Translations under genes and position numbers: made by a program
IMG/VR virus record: IMGVR_UViG_3300030450_001579
Coordinates: 1-21,465 of that record
Source of the DNA: a virus
Length of the DNA: 21,465 bases
Reading direction: 5' to 3' (one strand)
Notes under the pieces: model-generated
Database searches by the model: none
What the model was told of the DNA's origin: nothing
Seen by the model: only the letters and a program-made list of their open reading frames with translations
In this document: in pieces, positions 21,245 to 21,465 of the stretch
How positions within the stretch are numbered: the first letter of the stretch is position 1
How the letters are laid out: every line of letters begins with the position of its first letter

Positions 21245-21465
21245 ATTACCTATATTGCCAAGCACAGATTATATTCTTGTTCCACCTACTACAATATTTT
21301 ATCCACCTCTGGCACAGGAACCATATCTAGATCCTTTATTGCTTCCAAGTCTGGAACAGGTACAGTCGGGACTTGGGGAAGATCAGGTAACCACCTCTTC
21401 AGAAAAGCCTTCTCCCAATGAGGTATTAGAAAAAGTAGACCCAGAACAGATACCGACAAACCTGC
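21234..21465 (+). CDS. Pro-rich protein, N-terminal part, cut by window end
   Basis: The frame starts inside the previous gene and is still open at the window end (77 complete codons). It reads MEIKLPILPSTDYILVPPTT, then FYPPLAQEPYLDPLLLPSLE and an acidic Ser/Pro/Glu stretch (SSEKPSPNEVLEKVDPEQ). No signal peptide or membrane span is seen in this part. From memory, marine cyanophages carry proteins with such a Pro-rich N-terminus followed by a membrane segment; the missing 3' end would decide whether this is one. Its function is unknown. Confidence 0.65.
   Translation, partial: MEIKLPILPSTDYILVPPTTIFYPPLAQEPYLDPLLLPSLEQVQSGLGEDQVTTSSEKPSPNEVLEKVDPEQIPTNL

Overview
This window looks like the late structural module of a tailed, non-contractile (siphovirus-type) phage with lambda-like morphogenesis, probably marine. 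The sequence is AT-rich. All recognisable structural genes lie on the + strand, are tightly packed or overlapping (ATGA, TAATG, GTGA and TTGA junctions), and follow the usual lambda order. Several short accessory proteins and the repeat-rich fibre resemble proteins I know from marine phages, including cyanophages. The host cannot be fixed from sequence alone. I see no tRNA, rRNA, CRISPR array, insertion sequence, integrase or recognisable lysis gene, and no gene-free stretch longer than 300 bases.

Layout. 27-1046: six very small, strongly basic proteins in overlapping frames. 1076-1744: capsid scaffold. 1745-1822: untranslated leader with two stem-loops sharing the same loop. 1823-2860: major capsid protein. 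2873-4146: decoration-like protein, small basic protein, head-tail connector and another small head protein. 4143-5256: stopper, HK97 gp10-like protein and tail terminator. 5259-5411: a 50-residue protein of unknown role. 5441-5857: tail tube protein. 5891-6426: tail assembly chaperones G and G-T; the T part has no credible start of its own and implies a -1 frameshift. 6445-8628: tape measure. 8628-10903: tail-tip proteins like lambda M, L, K and I. 10903-16731: a very large J-like hub and host-specificity protein. 16754-19507: a separate side or tip fibre. 19532-21465: accessory genes, including a secreted Arg/Pro/Cys-rich protein, an antisense membrane micro-protein and a Pro-rich protein cut by the window edge.

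How the genes work together. Scaffold and capsid protein build the prohead. The connector, stopper and terminator close the head and cap the tail. The tube protein polymerises around the tape measure with help from G and G-T. M, L, K, I and J form the tip: J is the hub, and K carries JAMM-type metallopeptidase and NlpC/P60 peptidase signatures that could act on peptidoglycan during entry. J's C-terminus and the fibre probably contact the receptor.

The least ordinary parts are the micro-gene cluster at the left end, the twin stem-loops before the capsid gene, the non-canonical frameshift site, a domain inserted into the J hub that recurs near J's end, an L protein without its cysteine domain, and the accessory cassette at the right end with its antisense gene.
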